A program made the translations under genes and the position numbers. From an uncultured Enterocloster sp. (GTDB taxonomy: Bacteria; Bacillota; Clostridia; Lachnospirales; Lachnospiraceae), in assembly GCA_944384065.1 (NCBI GenBank), contig CALWRY010000017.1:1-32467 (forward strand): DNA of 32,467 bases, in the 5' to 3' direction. Each line of letters starts with the position of its first letter. Within the stretch, counting starts at the first letter, position 1. Positions 16,684-24,127 of the stretch are shown here, piece by piece. The notes beneath the pieces were generated by a model. It did not search any database, was not told the DNA's origin, and was given only the letters and a program-made list of their open reading frames with translations.

Positions 16684-17415
16684 TCAAAACCACCCGCCGT
16701 CCAGCCCGATAACCTGGCCGGTGAGATAGGTTCCCTTATATCCCAGGTGATAGACCAGATCCGCCACCTCCTCGGCGCGCCCCAGACGTCCCGCGGGAAT
16801 ATCCTCCACCAGGGCGATAAGCTCGTCCTCCTCCATCCACTGGTTCATCTCTGTGTCGATGGCGCCGCAGGCCACGGCATTGACCTGGATATTGCTGGGG
16901 GCCAGCTCCTTGGCCAGGGCCTTTGTGAGGGCATTGACGCCGCCCTTGGTGGCGGAGTACGCCGCCTCGCAGGAGGCGCCCACGGAGCCCCATACGGACG
17001 ATATATTGATGATTTTCCCCTGCTTCTGCTGGAGCATATAGGGAATGGCCAGCTTGCAGCAGTTAAATACCGAGGTCAGATTTACATGGAGCATCCGCTC
17101 CCAATCCTCGCTTGTCATGTCCTGAAGGAGGCCGATGTAGGAAATTCCTGCATTGTTTACCAAAACATCAACCCCGCCGAACTGCTTTTTTACCTGCCCA
17201 AAGAATTCCTGGCAGCAGGTCATATCTCCCATATCTCCCCGATAGGCCAGGCAGGAGACCTGGAAGGATTCTATCTCTTTTTTGGCCTGAAGGAGCCGAT
17301 CTTCTCTGTGGACGCAGCTGATGGCCACATTATATCCCTTTTTTGCAAACTTTACAGCGATGGCTTTCCCGATTCCCCGGGATGCGCCGGTGACAAGCAC
17401 GGTTTTTCTGGGCAT
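16684..17415 (-). CDS. ymfI: SDR-family reductase, probable EF-P 5-aminopentanone reductase (YmfI-like)
   Basis: A 243-residue short-chain dehydrogenase: TGASRGIG cofactor loop (9-16), NNAG (87-90), catalytic S140, Y153 and K157. Beyond the general FabG pattern, SSVWGSVGASCE (139-150), AKELAPSNIQVNAVACGAIDT and DIPAGRLGRAEEVAD match my recollection of Bacillus YmfI, which reduces 5-aminopentanone on elongation factor P to 5-aminopentanol. FabG itself is the alternative, but there are no fatty-acid genes nearby. NADPH use is inferred. ATG with AAAGGAT upstream. It is divergent from trxB and isolated from EF-P genes. Confidence 0.75.
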   Translation of the reverse strand: MPRKTVLVTGASRGIGKAIAVKFAKKGYNVAISCVHREDRLLQAKKEIESFQVSCLAYRGDMGDMTCCQEFFGQVKKQFGGVDVLVNNAGISYIGLLQDMTSEDWERMLHVNLTSVFNCCKLAIPYMLQQKQGKIINISSVWGSVGASCEAAYSATKGGVNALTKALAKELAPSNIQVNAVACGAIDTEMNQWMEEDELIALVEDIPAGRLGRAEEVADLVYHLGYKGTYLTGQVIGLDGGWF

Positions 17416-17467
17416 ATAAACACATCCTTTCTGTCATTGTTTTTTGCCGGCTTGGCCAGTTACCTCT

Positions 17468-17473
17468 ATTTTA
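17468..17473 (-). promoter_or_regulatory. Possible extended -10 box for the YmfI-like gene
   Basis: On the minus strand TAAAAT is preceded by TGA (extended -10), about 50 bases before the ATG. No good -35 box is present, so this is tentative. Confidence 0.35.
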
Positions 17474-17515
17474 TCACATTCCAGAGGCATGTACAGATAA
17501 TTGTAAGAAATTAAA

Positions 17516-17545
17516 TTGTAATATTTGAAACAATTATGTTATAAT
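17516..17545 (+). promoter_or_regulatory. Sigma-A promoter of the thioredoxin reductase gene
   Basis: TTGTAA (17516-17521), 18-base spacer, TATAAT (17540-17545) with TG at 17537-17538 (extended -10). It lies 40 bases before the trxB ATG. Confidence 0.75.
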
Positions 17546-17585
17546 GGCCTGGTAGATAAATAAAAATTAAGAAGGAATTTCGAAT

Positions 17586-18509
17586 ATGGCACATTTGTAT
17601 GATCTTATTATAATCGGATCCGGACCCGCAGGCCTCGGAGCCGCCATATATGCGCAGAGGGCGCGATTGGACACGCTGGTGATTGAAAAAGCCATGGTCA
17701 GCGGAGGCCAGGTACTGACCACCTATGAGGTGGATAATTACCCGGGGCTTCCGGGGATCAGCGGCTATGATCTGGGACTGAAGCTCAGGGAGCACGCGGA
17801 TAAGCTGGGAGCGCAGTTCGCGGAGGATGAAGTGGAACGGGTGGAAGACGGGGGACCCGGCGCGCCCAAGCGGGTGATCTGCGCCGGAGAGACCTATGAG
17901 GCCCGGGCGCTGATTCTCGCCACAGGGGCAGTGCACAGAAAGCTTGGGATCCCCGGGGAGGAGGAGTTCGCCGGCATGGGCGTATCCTACTGCGCAACCT
18001 GCGACGGCGCATTTTTCCGGAATAAGACGGCGGCGGTGATCGGCGGCGGAGATGTGGCTGTGGAGGACGCGATCTTTCTGGCGCGCATGTGCAGCAAGGT
18101 ATATCTCATCCACCGGCGGGATGCCCTGCGGGCGGCCAAGAGCTTACAGGAGAGCCTGATGGCCCTGGACAATGTGGAGATTCTATGGGACAGCGTGGCG
18201 GAATCCATCGAAGGGAGCGGCCAGGTGGAGCGGCTGCAGATTTCTAATGTGAAGACAGGGGAAAAGCGTAAGCTGGAGCTTCAGGGCGTATTTATCGCGG
18301 TGGGAATTACCCCGGAGAGCCGGGCTTTTGACGGCCTGGTGGAGATGGATCACGGATATATCAAGGCCGGGGAGGACGGGATTACCTCGGCTCCCGGTAT
18401 TTTTGCCGCGGGAGATGTGCGGACGAAGCAGCTGCGCCAGATTATTACGGCGGCAGCGGACGGGGCTAACGCGGTGACCAGCGCGGAGCGGTACTTGACG
18501 GAGCATTAA
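17586..18509 (+). CDS. trxB: Thioredoxin reductase (NAD(P)H, FAD)
   Basis: Transfers electrons from a nicotinamide cofactor through FAD to thioredoxin. The 307 residues show the FAD dinucleotide motif GSGPAG (11-16), the redox pair C136-A-T-C139, a second nucleotide motif GGGDVA (153-158), HRRD (176-179), whose arginines typically hold the NADPH phosphate, and C-terminal GIFAAGDVR. The intact HRRD argues against the ferredoxin- or flavin-type reductases of some clostridia. ATG with AAGAAGGAATTT upstream. The SH3-NlpC/P60 gene begins 15 bases later, possibly in the same transcript. Confidence 0.93.
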   Translation: MAHLYDLIIIGSGPAGLGAAIYAQRARLDTLVIEKAMVSGGQVLTTYEVDNYPGLPGISGYDLGLKLREHADKLGAQFAEDEVERVEDGGPGAPKRVICAGETYEARALILATGAVHRKLGIPGEEEFAGMGVSYCATCDGAFFRNKTAAVIGGGDVAVEDAIFLARMCSKVYLIHRRDALRAAKSLQESLMALDNVEILWDSVAESIEGSGQVERLQISNVKTGEKRKLELQGVFIAVGITPESRAFDGLVEMDHGYIKAGEDGITSAPGIFAAGDVRTKQLRQIITAAADGANAVTSAERYLTEH

Positions 18510-18524
18510 AGGGCGGTGGTACGG

Positions 18525-19988
18525 ATGAAGACATGGAGAAATATATTGATTCTCAGCGCGTTCTGCAGCGCTCTCCAGGCCGGTCCCGCACTGGCGTCTA
18601 CCAATTTGGAGACAGGATCCTCGCTGGCGGGGATCTCTGTTGCACTGAACAATTATTATGCGGGGAATGAGGAGCCGGAGAAAAAGCTGGCTCAGACGTA
18701 TTCGGAGATGGAGGAGGCGGAAGCTGCGGCTGCCGCCACTGCGGCGGCAGTGCCCAGCGCAGCAAAGGAGAGCAGGGCGGCAGAGTCCCAGTCATCCGCA
18801 GGGAGCAAGTCCTCAGCCTATGACAATATAGCGGTATCCAACATAAGCGGCACGGTAAATATCCGAACGGAGGCCAATACCAGCAGCTCCGTGACGGGAA
18901 AGATTTATAATGACTGCGCGGCAACAATTCTGGAGACAGTGGACGGAGAGGGCGGAAAATGGTACAAGATCCAGTCAGGCTCCGTGACTGGTTACATAAA
19001 AGCCGAGTATTTCGTCACCGGTGAACAGGCGGCGGCCAGGGCCAAGGAGGTGGGAACCACCTACGGCACAGTGGTTGAGACGCCCAGCCTGCGCCTGCGG
19101 GAGAGCCCGGATCTCACCAGCAAGACCTTAACCCTTCTGGCGGAAGGGGCCCAGTACACAGTGGTGGGGGAGGAAGGCGACTTCCTTAAGGTTGCGGTGG
19201 ACACGGATCTCGAGGGCTATGTATTTAAGGACTATATGAAGACCCAGGTTTCCTTTAAAGAGGCTGTTTCCCTGGAGGAAGAGCAGGAGCAGCAGGCTGA
19301 GGCCGAAGAGCGCAGGAAGGAAGCGGAGAAAGCCCTGGAGGAGCTTGAGAAGGCCAAGGAGGCGGCGAAGAAGACGACTACGGCCGCAAAGCAGGAGACC
19401 ACCAAGGCGGCTGAGACCACTGAGGCAGAGACCACGAAGGCGCAGACCACCGCGCCGGCCGAGACAAGGCCCCAGGTGATAGAGGCGAATCCGGAGAGCG
19501 AGGCGGACACCACGGCTGCGGCCCCGGAGACAGAGAAGACAACAGAGGCTGAGACAAAGAGCCCGGTAGGGCCGGGAGGAAGCTCTGATTCGGAAGGCTC
19601 CGGATCGGGCAGTTCAGCGGTTGCCTCCGCCACCAGAAACGCCATTGTGGCTTACGCCAAGCAGTTTTTGGGGAATCCCTATGTATATGGCGGCACCAGC
19701 CTGACAAACGGAGCGGACTGCTCAGGCTTTGTCATGAGCGTGTTTGCCCATTTTGGCATCAACACGGGACGGACTTCCCGGGATCAGGCGGCTATGGGAA
19801 GGGAGATCTCCATAAGCGAGGTACAGCCGGGAGATCTGCTGTTCTACGCCAGCGGCAATTATATTAACCATGTGGGCATCTATGTGGGAGGCGGGCAGAT
19901 TATCCATGCCAGCACACCGGCCACGGGTATTTGCTATGCGCCCTCCAACTACAGAACCCCCTGCAAGGCCGTAACCTTTTTGAATTAG
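18525..19988 (+). CDS. Secreted SH3b - NlpC/P60 peptidoglycan hydrolase
   Basis: A 487-residue cell-wall enzyme: signal peptide (about 1-25, ending ALAS), two bacterial SH3 domains (about 100-165 and 175-240, with VNIRTEANTSSSVTGKI and LRLRESPDLTSKTL), a charged coiled-coil (about 245-280), a Thr/Glu/Ala-rich spacer (about 280-360) and a C-terminal NlpC/P60 domain. The catalytic set is Cys399 (DCSGFV), His449 (NHVGIYVG) and His461 (IIHAST). Such enzymes cut stem peptides, often D-Glu to the third residue. ATG 18525 is preferred over GTG 18516 for spacing to AAAGGG and because the signal peptide then starts MKTWRN. Convergent with hpf. Confidence 0.9.
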   Translation: MKTWRNILILSAFCSALQAGPALASTNLETGSSLAGISVALNNYYAGNEEPEKKLAQTYSEMEEAEAAAAATAAAVPSAAKESRAAESQSSAGSKSSAYDNIAVSNISGTVNIRTEANTSSSVTGKIYNDCAATILETVDGEGGKWYKIQSGSVTGYIKAEYFVTGEQAAARAKEVGTTYGTVVETPSLRLRESPDLTSKTLTLLAEGAQYTVVGEEGDFLKVAVDTDLEGYVFKDYMKTQVSFKEAVSLEEEQEQQAEAEERRKEAEKALEELEKAKEAAKKTTTAAKQETTKAAETTEAETTKAQTTAPAETRPQVIEANPESEADTTAAAPETEKTTEAETKSPVGPGGSSDSEGSGSGSSAVASATRNAIVAYAKQFLGNPYVYGGTSLTNGADCSGFVMSVFAHFGINTGRTSRDQAAMGREISISEVQPGDLLFYASGNYINHVGIYVGGGQIIHASTPATGICYAPSNYRTPCKAVTFLN

Positions 19989-20054
19989 AGACGGATCCGG
20001 ACAGAGGCCCAGGCGCTTTTGCCCGGATGTCTGTCTACGGGAATAAAGAGCGCA

Positions 20055-20095
20055 AAGAGGCCCGCAGCCAAGTATTCTATGGCTGCGGGCCTCTT
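20055..20095. terminator. Bidirectional terminator between NlpC/P60 gene and hpf
   Basis: A perfect 16-bp stem: AAGAGGCCCGCAGCCA (20055-20070) and TGGCTGCGGGCCTCTT (20080-20095) with a 9-base loop. It lies between two convergent genes, so it probably serves both. Confidence 0.85.
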
Positions 20096-20107
20096 CTGTG
20101 CGCGCAA

Positions 20108-20638
20108 TTAGAATTCCGGCTCGATCAAACCGTAGGTTCCATTCTTGCGCTTGTACACTACATTCACCTGATCCGTGTCAGAGTTGAGAAATACATAAAA
20201 GTTGTGTCCCAGCATCTCCATCTGGAGGCAGGCCTCCTCGGGGTTGGTGGGCTTGATGGCGAATTTCTTCGTCCGGACAATCTGAATCTCGTCCTCGGGC
20301 GTCTCGTCCTCCTCCTCGATAAAAGCCTGGGAGAAGGAGACAGCCGCCTGCTTGCGGTCAATCAGTTTCTTTCTATATCTTCGTATCTGCCGCTCGATGA
20401 TCTCTTCCACCAAATCAATGGATACGTACATATCGGTGCTGGACTCCTCCGCGCGGATGGTATTCCCTTTGATGGGGATGGTGACCTCGATCTTCTGCCG
20501 GTCCTTCTGGGTGCTCATGGCGACGATCACTTCCGTATCCGGCGTAAAGAAATGATCCAGTTTGCCGATCTTCTTTTCAACGGCAGCCTTCAAACCTGGA
20601 GTTACTTCCATATTCAGTCCGGTATAGGTATAACGCAT
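20108..20638 (-). CDS. hpf: Ribosome hibernation promoting factor, long form
   Basis: Long HPF dimerises 70S ribosomes into inactive 100S particles in stationary phase. The 176-residue protein has the N-terminal HPF/RaiA domain (MRYTYTGLNMEVTPGLKAAV to about residue 105, with KIGKLDHFF) and a C-terminal dimerisation domain (about 118-176: IVRTKKFAIKPTNPEEACLQMEMLGHNFYVFLN). ATG with AAAAGGAG upstream on the minus strand. Location beside secA is the Bacillus yvyD-secA-prfB arrangement, but hpf is on the opposite strand here, with a 701-bp divergent spacer. Confidence 0.96.
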   Translation of the reverse strand: MRYTYTGLNMEVTPGLKAAVEKKIGKLDHFFTPDTEVIVAMSTQKDRQKIEVTIPIKGNTIRAEESSTDMYVSIDLVEEIIERQIRRYRKKLIDRKQAAVSFSQAFIEEEDETPEDEIQIVRTKKFAIKPTNPEEACLQMEMLGHNFYVFLNSDTDQVNVVYKRKNGTYGLIEPEF

Positions 20639-20660
20639 AACATCAACTCCTTTTCTTGAG

Positions 20661-20697
20661 ATAATGACATTATAGCATATTTATTATAAAATTACAA
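20661..20697 (-). promoter_or_regulatory. Sigma-A promoter of hpf with overlapping palindrome
   Basis: On the minus strand: TTGTAA (20692-20697), 17-base spacer, TATAAT (20669-20674) with extended -10 TG. The palindrome ATAATGACATTAT (20661-20673) overlaps the -10 box and likely start point, a plausible operator. Confidence 0.75.
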
Positions 20698-21165
20698 TGA
20701 AAACATGCAAATTGCCTAACAATTTATCTTAATTTTTTATAAAAAATATCTTTATGGGGAATTCTGGAATATTGAATTTCTAATACACGGCTTTGAAAAA
20801 TGTCAAGAGAAATACGTGTATTTTATTTGATCATGCGCAAGTTTATCAGAAGTGTACAAAAAGAAAATTTTTCTAAAAAATCCATAAGGCGTTTGTGGGG
20901 AGAACTTTGTGATTGTGGATAAAGTGGATAACTCGGTGTATAACTGGTTTTTCCAATAAAATGGACAAACATGGCTGTGGATAAATTTGTGGGCGGTGTG
21001 TATAACAGGCTGTGGATAATGTGGATGCGTATAAAAACGAACATACTTTTTGTGCAGAGTGTATAGTTAACCATAAATCCACGGGCAAGCTTGGAACAGC
21101 TTCGGGGGCCTATATCCGCCCACGGCTGAGCAGCAGTCTCAAAATGTTAATTTTTTATGAACCCG
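20698..21165. other. Non-coding hpf-secA spacer: AT-rich stretch, DnaA boxes
   Basis: No protein gene is supportable here. Bases about 20698-20880 are very AT-rich (for example TTAATTTTTTATAAAAAATA from 20728) and include an inverted repeat AATACACG (20782-20789) / CGTGTATT (20815-20822). Next comes the DnaA-box cluster (listed separately). From 21035 to 21165 I see nothing recognisable until the secA promoter. Confidence 0.6.
20914..21034 (-). promoter_or_regulatory. DnaA-box cluster
   Basis: TGTGGATAA (complement of the consensus TTATCCACA) occurs perfectly at 20914-20922, 20976-20984 and 21011-21019. TGTGTATAA (E. coli R2-type TTATACACA) is at 20997-21005. One-mismatch variants are AGTGGATAA (20923-20931), GGTGTATAA (20935-20943) and TGCGTATAA (21026-21034); TGTGGATGC (21020-21028) is weaker. 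All point the same way. It may control hpf or secA, titrate DnaA, or be part of an origin; dnaA and dnaN are not nearby. Confidence 0.8.
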
Positions 21166-21194
21166 TTGAATAAATGCCTGCCAAGTGCTACAAT
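21166..21194 (+). promoter_or_regulatory. Sigma-A promoter of secA
   Basis: TTGAAT (21166-21171), 17-base spacer, TACAAT (21189-21194) with extended -10 TG. Transcription starting near 21200 leaves a leader of about 140 bases before secA. Confidence 0.75.
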
Positions 21195-21339
21195 GTATAA
21201 GATTGTATCATGGGTAAACTATCGGCGCATTCTGCATGTATGCCAGGTATAGACGGCAAGGGACGGCAGATACTAGTAGCAGTTCTGGACAGTTGCGGAT
21301 AGTGAGATTGAAAATAGGAAGAAGTTAGGAGAGTATACC

Positions 21340-23910
21340 ATGAACTTAATTGAAAAAGTGTTTGGGACTCACAGCGAGAGAGAGCTGAAGATGATTCGGC
21401 CGATTGTGGAAAAGATTGAGAGCCTGCGGCCTGAGATGCAGGCCAAGTCCGACGAGGAGCTGCGGGACCAGACCAGGATTTTCAAGGAGAGGCTGGCGGG
21501 TGGGGAGACCCTGGATGACATTCTGCCGGAGGCATTTGCCACTGTGCGGGAAGCGGCCAAGCGGACTCTCAATATGGAGCATTTCCCTGTGCAGCTTATC
21601 GGCGGCATTGTGCTTCACCAGGGCCGTATCGCAGAGATGCGCACCGGTGAAGGAAAAACCCTGGTGTCCACCTGCCCGGCCTACTTAAATGCGCTGCGGG
21701 GCAAGGGCGTGCAGATTGTTACGGTGAACGACTATCTGGCCAAGCGTGACGCGGAGTGGATGGGCCAGGTACACCGCTTTTTGGGACTTACGGTGGGCGT
21801 GGTGCTCAACGAGATGAACAGCGAGGAGCGGAAAGCAGCCTATGCCTGCGATATCACCTACGTGACCAACAACGAGCTGGGATTTGACTATCTGCGTGAC
21901 AATATGGCCATCTATAAGGAGCAGCTGGTGCTCCGGGAGCTGGACTACTGCATCATCGACGAGGTGGACTCCGTGCTGATTGACGAGGCGCGTACCCCTC
22001 TGATTATTTCCGGACAGAGCGGCAAGTCCACCAAGCTCTACGAGGTCTGCGATGTACTGGCCCGCCAGCTGGAGCGGGGCACGGTTTCCAAGGAATTTTC
22101 CAAGATTGACGCCATCATGGGTGAGGAGATCGAGGAGACCGGCGACTTCGTTGTGGATGAGAAGGACAAGGTGGTAAACCTTACCGAGCAGGGCGTGAAG
22201 AAGGTGGAGGAATTCTTCCACATTGAAAACCTGGCGGATCCCCAGAACCTGGAGATCCAGCACAACATCATCCTGGCCCTGCGGGCCAATAACCTGATGT
22301 TTAGGGATAAGGACTATGTGGTTAAGGACGGAGAGGTCCTGATCGTAGATGAGTTCACCGGCCGTATTATGCCGGGCCGCCGGTACTCGGACGGCCTGCA
22401 CCAGGCCATCGAGGCCAAGGAGCACGTGCAGGTGCGCCGGGAGAGCCGGACCCTGGCCACCATCACCTTCCAGAACTTCTTCAACAAGTTCAATAAGAAG
22501 GCGGGCATGACCGGTACGGCTCTGACCGAGGAGAAGGAGTTCAGGAACATCTACGGCATGGACGTAATCGCCATCCCCACCAACCGGCCCATGATCCGAA
22601 AGGACTGGGACGACGCGGTGTATAAGACCAAGAAAGAGAAGTTCAAGGCGGTTGTGGACGAGGTGGAGGCCGCTCATGAGAAGGGCCAGCCTGTGCTGGT
22701 GGGCACCATTGCCATTGAGACCTCTGAGCTCTTAAGCAAGATGTTAAACCGCCGGGGCATTCCCCACAAGGTGCTGAACGCCAAGTTCCACGAGCTGGAG
22801 GCAGAGATCGTGGCGGACGCCGGAATCCACGGATCCGTGACCATCGCCACCAATATGGCGGGCCGCGGTACGGATATCAAGCTGGATGACGAGTCCAAGG
22901 CCCTTGGAGGCCTCAAGATTATCGGCACGGAGCGCCATGAGTCCCGGCGTATTGACAATCAGCTGCGGGGCCGTTCCGGCCGTCAGGGAGATCCGGGCGA
23001 ATCCCGCTTCTACCTGTCCTTGGAGGATGACCTGCTGCGGCTTTTCGGATCCGAGCGCCTGATGCATATGTTTGAGGCCATGGGCGTGCCTGAGGGCGAG
23101 CAGATTGAGCACAAGATGCTCTCCAACGCCATTGAGAAGGCCCAGATGAAGATAGAGGGCAACAACTTCGGCATCCGTGAGCAGCTCTTAAAGTTTGACG
23201 AGGTGAACAATGAGCAGCGCGAGGTTATCTACGCGGAGCGCCGCAAGGTTCTGGACGGGGACAACATGCGGGAGCTGGTGCTCAAGATGATCACGGACAT
23301 TGTGGAGAACGCAGTGGACATGTCCATCTCCGACGATCAGCCGGCGGAGAAGTGGGATCTGTCCGAGCTCAACAGCCTGCTTCTGCCCATTATCCCCTTA
23401 AGCCCCATCCGGCTGACGGAGGAGCAGAAGCACATGAAGAAGAATGAGCTCAAGCATCTCTTAAAGGAGCAGGCCATCAAGCTCTACGAGACCAAGGAGG
23501 CGGAGTTCCCCGAGGCGGAGCAGATCCGCGAGATCGAGCGCGTGGTTCTTCTGAAAGTCATTGACAATAAGTGGATGGCCCATCTGGACGACATGGACGC
23601 CCTGAGGGAGAGCATCGGGCTTCAGGCCTACGGCCAGAGGGATCCGGTTGTGGAGTACAAGATGCAGGGCTACGACATGTATGAGGCCATGATGGCCTCC
23701 ATCCAGGAGGAGACAGTGCGCATCCTCTTCCACATCCGCGTGGAGCAGAAGGTGGAGCGGGAGCCCGCTGCCAAGGTGACGGGAACCAACAGGGACAGCT
23801 CCTCCCCCAGCGCCCCCAAGAAGCGGGTGGAGCAGAAGATTTACCCCAACGACCCCTGCCCCTGCGGATCCGGAAAGAAGTATAAGCAGTGCCACGGGCG
23901 GCTGAAGTAG
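21340..23910 (+). CDS. secA: Preprotein translocase ATPase SecA
   Basis: The motor that drives unfolded preproteins through SecYEG. The 856-residue protein has Walker A MRTGEGKT (100-107), the [19 protein letters not shown] helicase block (about 209-227), [12 protein letters not shown] in the second nucleotide-binding fold and [20 protein letters not shown]. The C-terminus [17 protein letters not shown] is the zinc-binding SEC-C tail that contacts SecB or ribosomes. ATG 21340 has TTAGGAGAG upstream and is preceded by its own promoter. Downstream, prfB would be 56 bases away were it not for an inserted 153-bp MITE. Confidence 0.98.
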   Translation: MNLIEKVFGTHSERELKMIRPIVEKIESLRPEMQAKSDEELRDQTRIFKERLAGGETLDDILPEAFATVREAAKRTLNMEHFPVQLIGGIVLHQGRIAEMRTGEGKTLVSTCPAYLNALRGKGVQIVTVNDYLAKRDAEWMGQVHRFLGLTVGVVLNEMNSEERKAAYACDITYVTNNELGFDYLRDNMAIYKEQLVLRELDYCIIDEVDSVLIDEARTPLIISGQSGKSTKLYEVCDVLARQLERGTVSKEFSKIDAIMGEEIEETGDFVVDEKDKVVNLTEQGVKKVEEFFHIENLADPQNLEIQHNIILALRANNLMFRDKDYVVKDGEVLIVDEFTGRIMPGRRYSDGLHQAIEAKEHVQVRRESRTLATITFQNFFNKFNKKAGMTGTALTEEKEFRNIYGMDVIAIPTNRPMIRKDWDDAVYKTKKEKFKAVVDEVEAAHEKGQPVLVGTIAIETSELLSKMLNRRGIPHKVLNAKFHELEAEIVADAGIHGSVTIATNMAGRGTDIKLDDESKALGGLKIIGTERHESRRIDNQLRGRSGRQGDPGESRFYLSLEDDLLRLFGSERLMHMFEAMGVPEGEQIEHKMLSNAIEKAQMKIEGNNFGIREQLLKFDEVNNEQREVIYAERRKVLDGDNMRELVLKMITDIVENAVDMSISDDQPAEKWDLSELNSLLLPIIPLSPIRLTEEQKHMKKNELKHLLKEQAIKLYETKEAEFPEAEQIREIERVVLLKVIDNKWMAHLDDMDALRESIGLQAYGQRDPVVEYKMQGYDMYEAMMASIQEETVRILFHIRVEQKVEREPAAKVTGTNRDSSSPSAPKKRVEQKIYPNDPCPCGSGKKYKQCHGRLK

Positions 23911-23939
23911 TAAGACGCCGTCCTGGTCTGCCGCAATCA

Positions 23940-23947
23940 ATTAAATA
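23940..23947. repeat. Target-site duplication, left copy
   Basis: ATTAAATA, directly abutting the GTAA end of the MITE. Confidence 0.85.
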
Positions 23948-24100
23948 GTAACTATTCAGGACGGCATCCTCTTGCCCGGCCAAAGGCCGGACAAGAGGCA
24001 TCGGAGGTTCCTCCGATGTGAAAACAGGGGCAAAAGCATGCTTATAAGCGAGCTTAACGCCTGTTTTTGCCCCTGCTTTCCCGCCGTCCTGAACAGTTAC
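23948..24100. mobile_element. MITE with IS66-type ends, inserted between secA and prfB
   Basis: The 153-bp element has 18-bp terminal inverted repeats, 23948-23965 (GTAACTATTCAGGACGGC) and 24083-24100, matching at 17 of 18. It is flanked by an exact 8-bp duplication ATTAAATA (23940-23947 and 24101-24108). GTAA tips plus 8-bp duplications are hallmarks of the IS66 family. It encodes no protein. Inside are three hairpins: 23968-23998 (CCTCTTG/CAAGAGG around CCGGCC/GGCCGG), 23999-24018 (CATCGGAGG/CCTCCGATG) and 24025-24075 (CAGGGGCAAAA/TTTTGCCCCTG). Mobilisation by an IS66 transposase elsewhere is inferred. Confidence 0.9.
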
Positions 24101-24108
24101 ATTAAATA
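24101..24108. repeat. Target-site duplication, right copy
   Basis: ATTAAATA, directly abutting the TTAC end of the MITE and 19 bases before the prfB start codon. Confidence 0.85.
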
Positions 24109-24127
24109 AATGAAAGAAGGTGAAGCT

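Noticed and set aside
16621-17514. A 297-codon plus-strand frame opposite the YmfI-like gene
   Set aside because: The minus-strand gene has a full set of SDR catalytic motifs; this frame has none.
20698-21165. Calling the hpf-secA spacer the chromosomal origin
   Set aside because: DnaA boxes and AT-rich DNA are present, but dnaA, dnaN and rpmH are absent and hpf-secA-prfB is a non-origin neighbourhood in Bacillus; kept only as a DnaA-box cluster.
21685-22677. A 330-codon minus-strand frame inside secA
   Set aside because: Antisense to conserved SecA motifs; the protein is low-complexity His/Leu/Val without domains.
24110-24127. Alternative ATG start for prfB at 24110
   Set aside because: In frame, but without a ribosome binding site; the GTG at 24128 has AGAAGGTG upstream and gives SPF and GGQ at the E. 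coli numbering.
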